Shown here piece by piece: positions 63,803-64,000 of a DNA stretch of 64,000 nt. Made by a program: the position numbers and the translations under genes. The DNA is taken from NCBI RefSeq assembly GCF_014337925.2, contig NZ_CP143423.1, positions 26,001 through 90,000 on the forward strand, written 5' to 3'. The notes under the pieces were generated by a model. The model was given only the letters and a program-made list of their open reading frames with translations. It had not been told where the DNA came from and did not search any database. The stretch comes from Roseobacter fucihabitans. Lineage in GTDB: Bacteria; Pseudomonadota; Alphaproteobacteria; Rhodobacterales; Rhodobacteraceae. Within the stretch, counting starts at the first letter, position 1. The number at the start of each line of letters is the position of its first letter.

Positions 63803-64000
63803 GATTCCACTCGGAATCACCAGAATCCCCCAGCCGATTTTTGATCGTTTGGACGAATCCTTTCCCAAATGGAGATAAACGGGAGACGATTCACATGAAT
63901 CACACCACGACTCGGGGGTGATTTGCGCTGTGACTCGGGGAGTCTTGGGGGTGGTCTGGTGGATAACGCAATATATGGGGCTCTAAGGCTCGTGCTTTCC
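63803..64000. other. GANTC cluster with a DnaA-box-like site; candidate replication origin or methylation-controlled region
   Basis: Nine GANTC (CcrM-type) sites lie within 142 bp: 63803, 63814, 63823, 63855, 63888, 63897, 63909, 63932 and 63940. Three pairs are inverted: GATTCC-ACTC-GGAATC (63803-63818), GATTCA-CA-TGAATC (63888-63901) and GACTC-GGG-GAGTC (63932-63944). GGTGGATAA at 63958-63966 matches eight of nine bases of a DnaA box. No gene is supported here. The region continues past the window. Confidence 0.55.

Overview
The window looks like chromosome from a marine alphaproteobacterium, most likely a Rhodobacteraceae (Roseobacter-group) genome. The evidence is the FlaF/FlbT flagellin regulators next to flagellin, high-GC housekeeping genes of alphaproteobacterial type (serB, rlmN, dapD, dapE, rnr, dinB, pyrF, clpB, msrPQ), dense polyamine and branched-chain-type ABC transport, and a cluster of GANTC (CcrM-type) sites at the right edge. 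No rRNA operon, CRISPR array or intact prophage is visible.

Layout. 1-6.2 kb is a decayed mobile region. It holds a Tn3-family resolvase running off the left edge, a tnpA pseudogene with a frameshift and two in-frame stops, a nearly intact IS6-family element, a PQQ-type sugar dehydrogenase, a small exported protein, and scraps of an IS630 transposase and a tyrosine integrase. 6.2-20.6 kb is core chromosome: serB, asparaginase, an IalB-like exported protein, rlmN with a DsbA-like oxidoreductase, a YqjD/YqjE-like membrane pair, a LOG-family enzyme, dapD, a tightly coupled dapE-GNAT-glycosyltransferase-rnr operon, a YafY-type regulator and a lytic transglycosylase. 20.6-34.7 kb is a polyamine locus with two ABC importers, a class III aminotransferase and a GntR/FCD regulator. 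The last gene of the second transporter operon, a PuuB-like FAD oxidase, is destroyed by a homopolymer frameshift and by an IS3 element that carries a nested IS110 fragment. 34.7-39.9 kb holds flagellar genes (flgD, fliK, flgJ-like, flgN-like, flagellin, flaF, flbT). 39.9-40.8 kb is IS3 debris. 40.8-51.1 kb is a long operon joining an acyl-CoA synthetase, a Liv-type ABC transporter (livG, H, M, K, F), a secreted protein, a cupin and a PaaK-like ligase; one small gene inside it points the other way. 51.2-63.8 kb is core again: a YghU-type GST, rpmJ, tRNA-Val, N-formylglutamate amidohydrolase, dinB, pyrF, heat-shock clpB, a HAD phosphatase, a fasciclin protein, msrP, a DUF2306-like protein and msrQ. 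The last 200 bases carry nine GANTC sites, several in inverted pairs, plus a DnaA-box-like sequence.

How parts work together. The polyamine locus appears to import putrescine- or spermidine-like substrates and transaminate them. A shared TTGATCAAAT-like motif upstream of three of its transcription units suggests common control by the FCD regulator. The 41-51 kb operon appears to import an acid or amino-acid-like substrate and activate it as a CoA thioester, with strong intercistronic hairpins around the binding-protein gene that probably tune stoichiometry. clpB has a good sigma-32 (RpoH) promoter.

The best candidates for something under-described are the enlarged permeases and the embedded DUF1330 gene in polyamine transporter 1, the hairpin-punctuated acyl-CoA/Liv operon, and the paired GANTC cluster at the right edge, which could be a replication origin or a methylation-controlled regulatory region.
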